Shown piece by piece: positions 10,244 to 22,176 of a DNA stretch of 64,000 nt; positions within the stretch are counted from its first letter, which is position 1; each line of letters opens with the position of its first letter. Both the position numbers and the translations under genes were made by a program. The notes beneath the pieces were generated by a model. That model had not been told where the DNA came from. It saw only the letters and a program-made list of their open reading frames with translations, and made no database searches. The stretch covers positions 1-64,000 of the forward strand of contig LLEY01000096.1 in NCBI GenBank assembly GCA_001414485.1, in the 5' to 3' direction. The DNA comes from Calycina herbarum. Lineage: Eukaryota; Ascomycota; Leotiomycetes; Helotiales; Pezizellaceae.

Positions 10244-10841
10244 TATGACTTGCAGCAGTATTGTTTGATTTTTGAAGAAGGGGAGAGAGCAAGTTGAGTT
10301 GGGAGGCAGTAGAAAAGGGACTACGATTAACATCCCAATCTCTTACCCATAGACTATGAAAAGCAAGATCCCAGAACTTCGGAAACCTTATTTGTCTGGA
10401 AAAAAACAGTTTCTCCAATCCCAACTTCTTAACTCAAAATAAACTTCGATTCTAGGTTTTATGAGGGTCAACAATCTTCCTTGTTGGGAGGCGCCTGCTG
10501 ATACCTTGGCCTTAGTCCCCAGGGAATATATTGTATCCTTGTAATATCCTTGAACCGACAACTTGCTTTCCCTAAGCTGGCCCTTCTACTAAATTCCAAG
10601 GGCAATGACGATGTGATTTTGATTCGCAACGACAGCTCCTCTTGTACCGAAATCTTGCTAGCACTAGCTCCAGCTCCAGCCTATTCTCGGGGAGTGTCAA
10701 TAGCACACATCGTTTTCAAATGCATATATTATGGCAATCAACAACATTTTTCTTCCGACAACTCTCCGCCTCCCCCCTACACTGACAATCATCCCCCCTC
10801 TGTTATACATATCCAGATTCTGCAACTTAACGGGCAAACTA
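10244..10841. other. Intergenic between small gene and MITE
   Basis: Nothing coding is supported. A long plus-strand open frame here begins at TTG and runs into the MITE end, so it is not credible. Confidence 0.45.
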
Positions 10842-11346
10842 CAGTGAGTTGCGAGTTAAGCTTGAATTTGCGCACTTTTTTTATAATCCGAGCTTTTTTT
10901 TATTCAGGCTTTCTCCCTCTTTTCTTTAGAAGACAGAAAATAAAAGTACTCCAAAAGAGACAAGGCCTAGCTAGAAAGAAGTGCTATATCTAATTATCTC
11001 TCTTCTATATAATTTATTAATTTAAAGTAAGTATAATAAAAATAAAGTAAAAGATAAATAATTCTTAAAATAACCTCTTTTCTTGAATTTTTTTTTACTA
11101 CTCTTATAAGGTTAACAGGTTATACTAAGACTCTATAAAAATTAAGATAGATATAAAATTATCTATTTTTATCTTATAAAGTTTATAGAGTATAAGAGGA
11201 GATATAAGCCTCTTCTTTCCTATTCTTATATTATTATTAATTAATAGGTAAAAGAGTACCTAAAAAGGGGGAAAATCAAGGAATTTTCTCAAAAGCTTAG
11301 ATTACAAAAAAAGTGGGCAAATTCAAGCTTAACTCGCAACTCACTG
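10842..11346. mobile_element. MITE, Tc1/mariner type with mimp-like ends (copy 2)
   Basis: 505 bp, TA on both sides (10840-10841 and 11347-11348), with the same approximately 40-bp terminal repeats starting CAGTGAGTTGCG. The interior is the reverse complement of the copy at 2581-3096 with scattered differences and small indels. The left end has a G for C in the CCCAC box (GCGCAC). It lies about 210 bp past the VPS34 stop, so it may overlap that gene's 3' UTR. Confidence 0.88.
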
Positions 11347-11556
11347 TATACGAAAGAAAATATCAATTCATAAAAATAGGAAATCAGGAAAAAATCTAGA
11401 AAACCTATATTTCTAAAGAGCCAAACCCTCAAAATACAGTACCCATCCTAAGCCCAAATTGTCGTCTCAAGATAAAATAGGTAGATCCTCAACCAGTAAA
11501 CCGCCAACCAACACCTCATAACTCCACCTTCCAAACCATTTGTTCCCATGACAACC

Positions 11557-14506
11557 TCACGCCCTAAAATGCTGCACAATCCCATGCAACCGATCAATGA
11601 CCACCGGGAAAAAAGCATTGCTACTATCCTCAATCAAGGTATCAAAATGTCGAATCGCCTCCTCCTCCGTCAACTCGAGATGGAATCTCTCCTTGACCTT
11701 AATAACCACCATATCCGGCTCCATCTTGATATCCGGGATGTTAGCATCCACCATGAGCCCGAAAAGATTAAGGATCAAATTCGAGTACTTTCGCAAGGTC
11801 GTGTAGGCCGTGAAGCAATACTGCTTGAATTGCCTGTATTGTTCGGAATTGGCACCTCCCATCCCGTCCACCATCTCAGTAGAGAGTTTCATCGCCGGCG
11901 AGAAGGGCTTGGGGTCTCGGCCGAGAATGAAGCCAAAGTCTGCATGGAAGAAGTGGCCTGATGGAGCGAGGAGTAGATTATCGAGATGTCGGTCGCCTAC
12001 GCCGAGAAGATAGGTGATAACGCAATAGCCAGCACAAGATTTGACAAAGGTGTCGAGAGCTTCTTTCCGAACCCCCAACGGACCTTTATCATCCGGGTTA
12101 TGAAATTTGAGGTATGTAAGGACACTATTGCCTTTGTACTTGTCGCGAATGTGTTGTAAGCTCGAAGACGGTACAAATTGGGCCATTCCAGCTGTTGCAC
12201 CAGTAGCAAGAATTTTGTACGGGGACAGTTTCAAGTCGAGGTTTTCTTTCTGCAGGAGTTGATCCATCAAAATGATGACCTGAATCACAAGCTGATCTTG
12301 CCGTAAATCGTCACCTGTTTTGAATATGATCTGGTACTTTGTGGTGGTTGTAGTCTTGAAAGTCGCCATTATTGGACATAATGACGAATTAAAAACGAGT
12401 GTGTGTGAAGGGTCAACGCCAGTGATCAAGACTGTAGGATCCAGAGGAAATGGTAGAGGTGGATCGATCGTGATGAGATCATTCTTTGGGTCAGCCAAGA
12501 AATGCTTGACTTTTTCAACCTTTCGAGATGTCGAGTCTCGTGACATCTTGATGTCTTCGGATATCTTGGAAAGAACTGTGATAAGCTCTGCCTGTCGAAG
12601 TAGAACTTTTCGGTGTTCCGCTCCGCCTGGGAGTTTCACAAGCTCGATCATAAAGTCATACTCGACTTTAAAAAAGAGCTTGCGGGTTTCCGGTGTTTGG
12701 TCCACACTCCTATCATCACACTCAACCATCAAGTACCAGTGAAAGTAGTTTCCAAGTTTGAAGTTGTGAGTAGCTCTGGCAATAAGAAATTTGGCTAGAG
12801 AAGAGTCTTGAGTGGCGTCTGAATCCGGGGAAATCTGCTCAAACTTTAGAGCCTGTACCAGCTGCAGAAGATATAGCTCAAGATCTTCGTCATCTGACTT
12901 CTTCAGTCGATCAACAGCGTATGCTCTCACAGCCGGGTGGTCGAAATTTGGACCCAGAAGTTCTAGTGCATCGTCGACATCTATTTCTGTCCATTTGGAA
13001 AGCATCTGAACAGCTTGTCGGGCCTCTCCATTTGTCTCGTGCCAAGCGACGGATTTGACAAATTTCGTTAGAGCTCTCTTATCCCGAGTCAAGTGATGAC
13101 GATATTTCCAAACAGCATCCTTCTCTTCTGCGGACAATACATGCGTTGGCGAATAAGCCATGATTGCGTTCAGCTCATCTCTGACTTTCGGATTCGGTTT
13201 TAGATCTCGGTCCATGGCACCAGTGCGGTGACTTCTAACCAGTCGACGATGCTTGCTTTCCACCGGATTATCCTGTCGTCCAACTTCCGGATCATAAACT
13301 CGAACGAGACGTCCCCCAAGGCTATTATCATCATCATCACTCAAGCCATTAATTCCCGGACCATATTGTACCTCTGGAGGGGGCTTCAGCATGATATTCG
13401 ACTGAGATAAGGAGGTGTTTTGGAATTGGGAAATTGGTGGTGGGGGGTATTCATGGTCGACAAACACAATGGGGAAATCAAATCGAAGTAGTTCCACAAA
13501 CAACGTAAACTTTTCATCCTCAATCGAGGGGTCCGTGGAATTCTCATCATCTGTATCCCCATTCGCCCCGTTCTCCTTCGCACCGTCTAATGTGAGTACT
13601 GTGTCCTTTTGTCTTGATCGTTTCCGTTCGAGGTTCTTGACAGATGTATTGGACGCAAGGAGTCGTTTTCTTTCGCTGCCACGGAACACAAGCTGATCCA
13701 ACCATTCCACCTTGGGGATCTCACCCATCTCCTGTTTCTTGAGTAGCTTCTCCAGCCTGTCCATCTCTTCGCTATCCTTATCTGCGGGTGCCGAGGGCCC
13801 TTTATCCTTGTGACGGCGGGTAGGAGGCGTTGAGGGAGTGGTAGTGGAATCCAAGCCATCTGCAGCCTTTCCTCGATGGAGGTGACACTTGTGCCTCCCC
13901 TTTTGCAATTGATTGTCGACATCGAATAGGGCTATCGTAGTCCCTCCAAACGGAATGGCATGGCCTCGTGCACCCTCGCCCCCAGTTGGCGATAAATCCC
14001 AGACGGTAATCGCAAGTTGTGAGCTTAGTGGTAAAACGGAGTAGTTAACCGGCAAAGTAAGCCATTCGTTCCATCTGCGAAGCATTAGAGGTTGCTCTCT
14101 GGGGCGGAGAGATATCTAGCGTACCGTCTCTCATTCTTGAACGCCTTGTAGGAAGTCTGAACTGGCACGGTCAAGGGTTTCGAATCGGCCCAGAGCTGTA
14201 CGGTAACATAGAGGTCGGAGTATGAACTGCGGAGTTTCTTAGCAAACAAGCAGCTTCCAAGCCAAAGGCCCCCGATTCCAAGTGTACCTCAAGTTGGATC
14301 CAATATGTCGCAGGTCAGGTCTCTGTATAAGGGTGGAAAAGGGAGTTTCGGCCTTTTCTCCGTCAAGGTCGATGCTTGAAGGAAGATGATCAGTAAGTGG
14401 TTGCCTCAGCGGGGTGGGTGGGTGAATTGAGGGAACACTGTACACACATTCGGATATTTACAGGAATATCTAGCTTTTCAGAAAGGGCGAAGGAGAAGGG
14501 TTCCAT
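11557..14506 (-). CDS. VPS34: Phosphatidylinositol 3-kinase VPS34
   Basis: Four exons rebuilt by frame: 14506-14448, 14374-14288, 14226-14125 and 14074-11557. The introns are 73, 61 and 50 nt, giving 921 residues (yeast Vps34 has 875). The class III enzyme makes PI3P on endosomes, vacuole and autophagosome membranes and works with the Vps15 and Beclin/Atg6 subunits. Start MEPFSFALSEKLDIPVNIR leads into the C2 domain (to about residue 290, with a Ser/Thr/Lys-rich insertion near 145-260). Helical PIK domain spans about 380-560. The kinase domain shows KTGDDLRQDQL (668-678), catalytic-loop GDRHLDN (776-782) and DFG (795-797), so all catalytic signatures are intact. It is divergent from NSE4 across 541 bp. 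Identification is firm; splice sites follow frame and family conservation. Confidence 0.95.
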
Positions 14507-15047
14507 TCTGGCACATGGTCACAATGACATGTTTTCCCAAGGTGGATGAGGGAGCTAGTACAAACCCGTCGACTTGGATTTTGTACGAGACGAGGCACAA
14601 TGGCGGGACCTCGTTATATGGATTCACAGCCTTCTCTTGGCAGCTCACCCAGCCTTGCTATGATTGGTTGCAGCCCTTTTGGGCTTGGCCTCCTTCATAC
14701 GGCCCACCCTTGTTCCCGGCTTCCAAGGTTGGTCGCGTCCAGCTCGCTCCAACACGAAATCACACTTTCAAGATATCTCCCTCTACTCCAAAATCCCATC
14801 CCCAGCGATAAGACTCTGCAGAATTCGATTGCAAGACGCCTCCTACTCTTCGTAATCCGTTTCACCTCCACCTCCACCGCCATTGCGCTTTCTTTCACAC
14901 CACACGCCGGCGCAGTTTGAGACCTCCCCGCTAGGCTTGCTACAGAGGTAATCGCGAAGCACTCGACAGCAGCCTACCCTAAGTTACATACCAGCACGAC
15001 AGCACGACAGCACGACAGCGCTCCTTGCGCAACCATAATCGCCCATC
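14507..15047. promoter_or_regulatory. Shared divergent promoter of VPS34 and NSE4
   Basis: 541 bp between two start codons pointing away from each other. It contains an 8-bp tandem repeat (AGCACGAC, about three units near 14,994-15,018) just before the NSE4 start. A plus-strand open frame at 14546-14920 has no protein-like features and is taken as leader sequence. Confidence 0.6.
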
Positions 15048-16542
15048 ATGGGAAGCCGCCACAAGATGTTAGAATCGCCGGCAATGTTCGAGGACGAAGA
15101 TCTCTACAACGCGACGCCTGAACCCCCTCGCCCCAGAAAAAGAAATAATGCTCCTATGTCCCCCTCACCCGCGACCTCTTCTGATAAAGAAAACCGAACA
15201 TCACAACCACCACTCGATAAAGGCAAAGGCCGCGCATCAATGGGACCACCTAGACCACCATCACCACAATCCGAAAGTAAGAGGCCGCGTGGAATTACTC
15301 TCGAGCGTGAAGGCCAGGCTGCGGAGCGCGACCGAACTCGTCGACGACGAACCGTCGAGCAAGATGACGATTCAGAGGATCCTGATAACTACGACCCCGA
15401 CCAAGACATCGAAGAACGAAGAATATTACGCAAAGGCTTGAGGGATTTATCGAAAAGCCTCGCAGACTACCGCACTGAATATCTCGCTGTTGGACATCAT
15501 GGCTTGAGAGATACTCTGATGAGAGCAAATGAGTATTCAAACCAAGTCAAGCAAACCGCAGATGCAACAATCGACGCACGGCTCCTTGTTAACGCGGCGG
15601 ATCTCTCATACAAAAAAACTGTCGCTCTCACTTCTGGTGATAATGCGCAAGGCGTGGATTTGGAGGTATTTATTTCCAAATGCCGAGCATTTATGAGAGC
15701 TGCGCCGGAAGACGAAGCTGCTGCTCCTAGCAATACCCAGCGTAGAAGGGGTGAGGAAGAAGAAGAGGATGGAGATATGCTGAACTGGGCATATCTTGGA
15801 CGACACGCCTGCATGCAAAACATTTCTCGACCTGCTGTACCCGGTTTTCTCCTTGGACCACTTTCCGTGGAAAAGCGCGCAAAGAGAACCGTTGTTCGAA
15901 AGGCAGCTTTAAAAATAACCGCCATGCAAGAATCACGCCCTGAAGTCATCGAGTCCAGGAATATCGAGAAGTCCGAGAATGCCAATCTTTCCTATTTGTG
16001 CAAGCAAATTCTGGCTCGTTTGGAAGAGGTTAAAGAACTATGCCAAGACGCTGCACAGCGCGAATTCGACAGAAACGATGACATGAGTGCCGAGGAATTA
16101 CAAGCTCTCTACGACCGAAATGCGGTTGATGAAAACGGAGGTCTCGAGTTCTTCAGATTCGTTATCAATCCATGGTCATTTGGACAAAGTGTTGAGAATA
16201 TGTTCTATGTTAGCTTTTTGATTCGTGATGGCAAAGCCGGTATAACTACAGATCACCGCGGTCTTCCATACCTAAGCAAGTTAACATCTACCCCTGATTG
16301 ATTTGGATATTCACTAACATCACTCGTTAGACCTTACAGCCCCAGCATCCAGCGAACAAAAAGAACAAGAGGATGAAGAGAAAGAAGTCGAGAAGGAGCC
16401 TCCAAAGAAACACCAAGCTGTCATGTCTCTCGACATGGGCGTTTGGAAAGAGATGATAGAAATCTTCAACATCAAGGAACCGATGATCAAACACCGAAAA
16501 GAAGAAGAACACTCTTCAGTTGGCAAACGAGGATGGTATTAG
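15048..16542 (+). CDS. NSE4: SMC5/6 complex kleisin NSE4
   Basis: Two exons, 15048-16275 and 16331-16542, giving 479 residues. Nse4 is the kleisin that bridges Smc5 and Smc6 heads and binds Nse1/Nse3, needed for recombination repair and rDNA stability in the nucleus. The N-terminus (about 1-120) is disordered and basic/acidic. The Nse4 body begins near DPDQDIEERRILRKGLRDL. The C-terminal winged-helix region includes GGLEFFRFVINPWSFGQSVENMFY and continues in exon 2 with HQAVMSLDMGVWKEMIEIF. Only a GC donor (A|GCAAGT at 16276) keeps the frame into that conserved C-terminus. Without splicing, translation would stop at 16301 and lose it. Confidence 0.92.
16276..16330 (+). other. GC-AG intron of NSE4
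   Basis: 55 nt, donor GCAAGT, branch CTAAC at 16314-16318, acceptor TTAG. Acceptors tested all need one carried base, which the GC donor supplies and the nearby GTTAAC does not. An alternative acceptor CAG ends at 16339 and also keeps frame. Confidence 0.8.
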
Positions 16543-17398
16543 ATGTTTTCTCTTGCTAATAATTTGGGTTGTCATTCCTGGCGTTTTGGGGGGTGGGATA
16601 TCTTTTCTTTGTGCGATCAAAAATACCCGGAGGATGAATTTGGGGTGCCTGGAGTTACAACTTTGCGTTCTGGGATACGAGGCAGGGGGAATAGGTAGAG
16701 AAGGTCGACCTCACGGTTAAACAGAGATGGGTTTTCATGTACGACTGGCTAGACTCAGCTTGCATTTACTCTGGAGGATAGCTTCTTCTGCGAGACTTTT
16801 TCAGAGAGCTCATTAAAAATGGCTGGTTCAGAGGACAGCAATACATATTGCATTGCCTGGGTGCATCTGCAAGCTAGTCCTGTTGCATATACTTATTGTG
16901 ATAGATACTTTCGGAAGCGTTTGATTTTCTAATTGAAACAATTAGCTGTCGTTTTGTCATCCTTTCCTGGTGATTTTCCTCCTTGCTTCGAGACGATTTG
17001 GTAGAGGCTTTCGTCAAATTTTACACTTGCTTCGAATCTATCAACGGAGGACCTGCGAACTGCACCCTCGACAATGATTTAGCATAGCACTTGAATAAGT
17101 TATTGTAGGCAACCTACCGGTTCTCTAGAAGTTTAAGAAACCGTTTCTTTCTCTGAGATCTGCTTTTGGAGGATTCTCTAGTTTTATCTTGATACTTTTA
17201 TACATATTCATCTATATCTAAATAAATTTCTGGCTTTTTCCAAGATCCCAAAAAGAGGTGAAATATTTCTTCTCTCAATCCCCAACGCCACGCTATGAAA
17301 AGACAAGCTATACCTACACCCATATAGACACACCACGAACCCGAACCAATATAATACAATCCCCCTCCTTTCCAAATTTTCAACTCTCCCTCAAATAT
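16543..17398. other. Convergent intergenic region, NSE4 and MTG1 3' ends
   Basis: 856 bp between the stop codons of two convergent genes. No coding potential recognised. Confidence 0.55.
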
Positions 17399-18538
17399 TC
17401 AAACAACCCCACCCCTAGCCTTCGACCTCTTAGCCTGCTCAACCTTCTTCGCCTTCCTCGCCTGATTAACACTCATGCCCACCCGTTCCCCCATCACCCT
17501 CTCCAAACTCCCCTCCTCGCACTCATCCAACACAAACCTCCCCATAGCCCCCTGTCTCCACCGCTGAATAATCCACAGCGCAGCCGCATCTAAATCCGGG
17601 ACCCCGCCTCTCCCCAGTCTACCAGTCTTTCTGCAAACCCCCTCGAGGAAAACTACGATATCGTTTGTGGGCTCACAGTACTCTTTGTAGATTTCCGGCC
17701 CTTGGTATTGGAGGTTTATGTGGAAGAGGAGGTAATCGCATAACGTAGTTGGAGCGATAATCGTATCCTTCACCGAGCCCACGAGGGCGAGTTTCAACAT
17801 TGCCTCGGCATCTGGTACAAACGGCACAAAGACTCCGGGTGTGTCGACTAGATATACGCCCTCTGTCCCTTTCTCCTCGTCTTTCTCTATGATCTTGACG
17901 CCCGAGGCGATTTTCCTCGTCACACCCGGTTGGGCGCCTGTATGTGCGGCTTTTGCCTTCTTGAGTCCTGCCATGCGGAGGGCATTGAGGAGGGAGGATT
18001 TCCCTACGTTCGGCATGCCGACTACGAGGATGCGGGAACCGAGGAGGTTTTGTGCGTGCTCGGCGTGGGATTGGATGTAGGTGAGGATGGAGCGCATGTC
18101 TTTTTTGGATTTGTGGTCTGTGAAGAGGGTTGGGTGGGGGGTATGCCAGGCGCGGATGGTTTCTTCTCTCTGTTCTATCTGTTAGCATATATCCATCGAA
18201 GCACCCCTCCTCTTTTCCTCTCCTGTCCCGTCCTTTTGCCCTCTTTCTTTCCAGCGGATTGGGGGGGGAAAACAAACCCGTTTATCCTCCATGAAATCCT
18301 TACTCCCCAAATCCCGCTTCGTGTAGATTACCATCCTCTGTCTGCCCGCCAAAGATTCCTCGAAAAGGGGGTTCCTTGATGTAAGTGGGACGCGGTAGTC
18401 GCGACATTCGAGGATCAGGTCGATGCTTGAGAGCATGGTTTTCATTTTTGAGAGGCCCGAGGCATGGTGGCCCAGGAAGTAGGAGCGGGGGAGGGAGAGT
18501 TGGGCGGGGAAGGAGGTGCGGGGGAGGAATTGTGCCAT
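17399..18538 (-). CDS. MTG1: Mitochondrial ribosome-assembly GTPase MTG1
   Basis: Two exons, 18538-18278 and 18178-17399, with a 99-nt intron (GTTTGT donor, AACAG acceptor), giving 346 residues. It belongs to the YlqF/MTG1 family of circularly permuted GTPases that act in assembly of the mitochondrial large ribosomal subunit on the inner membrane. The permuted order is visible: G4 (TKRDL, residues 73-77), then G1 (GMPNVGKSS, 141-149), then G3 (DTPG, 199-202). G4 has Thr for the usual Asn. The start MAQFLPRTSFPAQLSLPRSY fits the family; the frame is open to an earlier ATG at 18709, whose extra residues look unlike protein. Splicing joins MEDKR to IEQREETIRAW. Confidence 0.9.
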
Positions 18539-20278
18539 TTTTAGAGGGGTTGGAGGTATGCTATCGATGGGCCATTGTTGAGGGGGTGGTGAGTGGTGTT
18601 GGGCAATTTTTGGACGAGGCGACGAGGCTGAGGTTTTTGGGATGAACAATGCTTGGACCCGCTGTAAGCTGCCATAGCCAATCAATGCGTGAGAAAGGTA
18701 CTCACTCATAGGGAGAAACGTTGAGCTTGGTTAGATTTATATCAAACAACAATTAAAGTTTTGAGTGGTATGATAAATTGGTTCTCTATTAGTACTAAAT
18801 AACCGTAGATATAGAAATATCTCTACTTAGAAGTAGTTAAGAAGAGAATATATACTCGAGAGATAAGAAGACTCCGCAAAAGCTAGCTAATAAATTAACC
18901 ACTGAGTTTTTAACTATTTTCAGGTGTTTTGATTCTGCTCTTACAACTTTTCCTCCTTCCTTGCCTCGTGAGAATATCAGATATAGTATTTCCTAGATAT
19001 TCTAGGCCAATTGAACGAAAAATTGGAAACCCAGTCCATCGTGAACCGGTTGGGGATTGTAATAAAACAATATTCGATCATCTTTAGTGCTTGGGACAAG
19101 AGCAGAACGAAGACCGGAGAATGGATGTAGGCATTTCCCTTTGACGATACTCATGTCTACCAATTCTCTGCCCCTCGAATATCCTCGAACCCTTCCCAGA
19201 AGACACCATGCTTCTGGATCAACGAATCGACTTGCAATTGGAAATCCATCCTCTCCAGACCATTCTTCCAAGCACTTGCAAGGTCGAGAATTCCGCGATA
19301 ACAGCCAACAATACAAATCGCTCAAGCCCCACAAGTACGAGTATCTCGAAAAGCAAGCTGGAAGCCCGGCAACGAATCAAAATACCCTTCCTGCAACGTG
19401 ATCGTCAAGACCCGAGACCCTCCGTTCCGCGGAGCAGAATTTAGGCGCAAGCAATAGCAAAAAAAGTGACGCCGGAGAAATCGACCAAAATAAATCGCCT
19501 CTTGCTTAGAATAAGAACCAAACCAGTCGTAAATAGTAGCACTGGCTGACTATTTAGACAAGAATCTAGACCTGGACCCGGAGTTCTGTGACCCTTGACT
19601 AAATAATATCGGGGGACTACAAACCGACGTCTCCGGCTTGGTTTGGGAAAAAGATTGGGGGTGCGCGCCAAGCAAAAGGAAAGAAGGTGGGATGTTTGAT
19701 GATTGAAAGTTGAGACGGAGACCATCTTCAGGCCTTGAGAAGAAAGAAGAGATTGGGAAGGAAGGAAGGGTATTAGAGTTCGAGAACATGTCATCCCGTG
19801 GTTTGAATAGAGACATATCGGAGTCTTTTTCGGGATCAGAGAAGAATTGGAAAAGCTGGTTACTTTGGCCAGTTGCTAGAAAGATCCATTCGTGACAAAG
19901 GTTTGAGGGTGAGGTGGAGTTCAGTGCCCGTATCAATTTAAGAAGGCTGCTTTAATAAAGATACTCCCTTCCTGGAGGCAAAAGATAGAGGCCATCCAGG
20001 TAGTGGGTGGATGTATCGCCACTTTCGCTGCTCTCGGCTTAGTGAGCGGACATTCACCCCCACCAAAAGCATGACGATGCTGTACTGTGACCCCGCTGTC
20101 GTTTGACGTCTCCGAAGCACCAGTCAAGCAACCTCAACAACAAAATCTCTGACCTTCCCGCCACAACTTTCCTCTTCTCTTCATACCACAACCAAATCAC
20201 AACCAAATCACAACCACAACACCACAACACCACAACTCCCAAAGATACCCATACCCATTCCATACCCCAATCACAATC
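18539..20278. other. 1.7-kb intergenic region between MTG1 and transaldolase
   Basis: 18,720-18,900 is AT-rich. Open frames at 19,002-19,940 on either strand start mostly at TTG/GTG and show no domain. A 78-codon ATG frame at 19208-19444 (+) and an 88-codon ATG frame ending at 19550 (-) cannot be excluded. The last 170 bp are rich in CACAAC repeats, typical of a fungal leader. Confidence 0.5.
19208..19444 (+). CDS. Doubtful 78-codon ORF
   Basis: ATG-initiated (context ACC ATG C), Ser/Thr/Arg-rich, with no recognised domain or membrane segment. Composition is compatible with coding, but nothing else supports it. Confidence 0.2.
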   Translation: MLLDQRIDLQLEIHPLQTILPSTCKVENSAITANNTNRSSPTSTSISKSKLEARQRIKIPFLQRDRQDPRPSVPRSRI

Positions 20279-21657
20279 ATGTCCAACTCCCTCGAGCAGC
20301 TCAAGGCCTCTGGCACCGTAAGTGATTCCATCTGCTGTTCACCGTCGGAAACGTGGGGAGATGCTTCAATCCCGTCGACTCCTTTCTTCTCTGATGGCAA
20401 TGGCTCTCCTTCAAACCTCTAGACAACTCTGCTAACCACAATTACCATAGACTGTCGTCTCTGACTCTGGTAAGTCCCTCCATCTGAAGATCCTCCGGAT
20501 TGAATTCAAGCTAACAATCGTCAACAGGTGATTTTGCTTGTAAGTTCACCCTGCTACATCAATTCCTCGACCTCATCGAATTTCAATGCCACGAATCACC
20601 TCCCACGAACCTCTCACTAACTATCTATAGCAATCGCCAAATACAAGCCACAAGATGCCACCACCAACCCCTCCCTCATCCTCGCTGCCTCAAAAAAGCC
20701 AGAATATGCCAAGCTCATCGATGTAGCTGTTGCATACGGAAAGGAGCACGGCAGCACAATTGACGAGAAGGTCGATGCCACTCTGGACCGTCTTTTGGTC
20801 GAGTTCGGAAAGGAGATTTTGGCCGTTGTCCCAGGAAAGGTTTCCACCGAGGTCGACGCCCGATTCTCATTTACCACCAAGGGCTCAGTCGACAAGGCTC
20901 TCCACATTATCGAAGTACGTTTTCCCCTTCCGATTGTACAATTGGAATTGAACCTCTCCTAACCCCCCACAGCTCTACAAATCCATCGGTATCGACAAGT
21001 CCCGAGTTCTCATCAAGATCGCCTCAACATGGGAAGGTATCCAAGCCGCCCGTATCCTCCAACGTGATCACGGAATCAACGTCAACCTCACCCTCATGTT
21101 CTCCCAAGTTCAAGCCATCGCCGCCGCCGAGGCCGGTACCTTCCTCATCTCCCCCTTCGTCGGTCGTATCCTCGATTGGTACAAGGCCAAGACCGGAAAG
21201 GAGTACACCAAGGAGGCCGACCCAGGAGTCGCATCCGTCAAGGCAATCTACGATTACTACAAGAAGTTTGGATACAAGACCATTGTCATGGGTGCTTCTT
21301 TCCGAAGTGTCGGTGAGATCACCGAGTTGGCTGGATGTGATTACCTCACTATCTCGGTATGTATTACTCTTCCCACTCCCCCTAGATTTTGGATGCTAAC
21401 TTTTTTCTCTTCCTTTCCAGCCTAAACTCCTCGAGGACATGATGGCATCAAGTGACCCAGTCCCAAAGAAGCTCGACGCAGCAAACGCCTCCAGCCTCAA
21501 CCTCGAGAAGAAGTCATACGTCGACGACGAGTCCCTTTTCCGATTCGACTTCAACGAGGACCAGATGGCCGTCGAGAAGCTCCGAGACGGTATCTCCCAG
21601 TTCGCCGCCGATGCCGTTACCCTCAAGGATATCCTCCAGAAGAAGATTGAGGCATAA
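20279..21657 (+). CDS. TAL1: Transaldolase
   Basis: Six exons: 20279-20317, 20451-20469, 20528-20539, 20631-20914, 20973-21356 and 21421-21657. All have GT-AG borders, giving 324 residues, typical for the family. The enzyme moves a dihydroxyacetone unit between sedoheptulose 7-phosphate and glyceraldehyde 3-phosphate in the cytosolic pentose phosphate pathway. Asp18 (VVSDSGD) matches the catalytic Asp of bacterial Tal[11 protein letters not shown] follows, and Lys133 in VLIKIAST is the Schiff-base lysine. The first three exons are only 39, 19 and 12 nt, and exons 2-3 encode the catalytic Asp18 loop. The last exons hold the phosphate-binding MGASFRS region. Identification and structure are firm. 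Confidence 0.96.
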
Positions 21658-22105
21658 ATTGGGTTGCTTGTAAATTTTGGAATTCGGAGTTTGACTGGAG
21701 GGGGAGGGAATTGAAGCACACTGGAAATTGAAATGACGGCAAGGAATGCAGAGAGGAAACATAAACAGTGATGTATATGGATATTGACACAAGACTGCAA
21801 TGAACTGTAGCTAGGGTTTTAGGACAGGGAAAATGCGCATATAGGTTCGCCGTCAATAATGGAATGATTTCATCGCGATTTTAATTTGTTCCAAGCTTTG
21901 GGGACAACAGTAGGGGACTAGTAGGCACAGCGCTGCTCTGTATGGTTACGGTGCTAGAGCGTACTGGTGTGCAAGACTTTGATCGCAATTCTCCAATGCT
22001 GAATCCATTCCATTCCATCCCCCCCCCCAAAAAGCAAGTTGTAGATTGGTAAACTTCCAGTTATGCGTGGGTTACATGTGACTAGCAAGAGTAGATTTTT
22101 GAGCA
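21658..22105. other. 3' flank of transaldolase
   Basis: Transaldolase 3' UTR and spacer. A C9 run lies at about 22,020. No coding region recognised. Confidence 0.5.
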
Positions 22106-22176
22106 GCTATTCGTAGGTTACCTACCGATTACACGGGTTTTGGATTGTTGCTATTGGTAGGTTACCTACGAACAGC
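22106..22176. repeat. Short foldback repeat
   Basis: Two 24-bp arms, 22106-22129 and 22153-22176, are inverted copies with two mismatches around a 23-bp loop. Each arm contains the palindrome GTAGGTTACCTAC. It could form a hairpin in RNA or DNA, or be the remains of a small foldback element. Confidence 0.7.

Noticed and set aside
10550..10993. 147-codon plus-strand open frame
   Set aside because: Begins at TTG and runs into the MITE terminal repeat; no domain.
14546..14920. 124-codon open frame between VPS34 and NSE4
   Set aside because: No protein-like features; it lies in the shared promoter and leader of NSE4.
18539..18709. 57-residue N-terminal extension of MTG1
   Set aside because: The family N-terminus fits the Met at 18538; the extension is low quality and pyrimidine-driven.
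19550..19936. 128-codon minus-strand open frame
   Set aside because: Starts at TTG; the internal ATG leaves 88 codons without any recognised feature.
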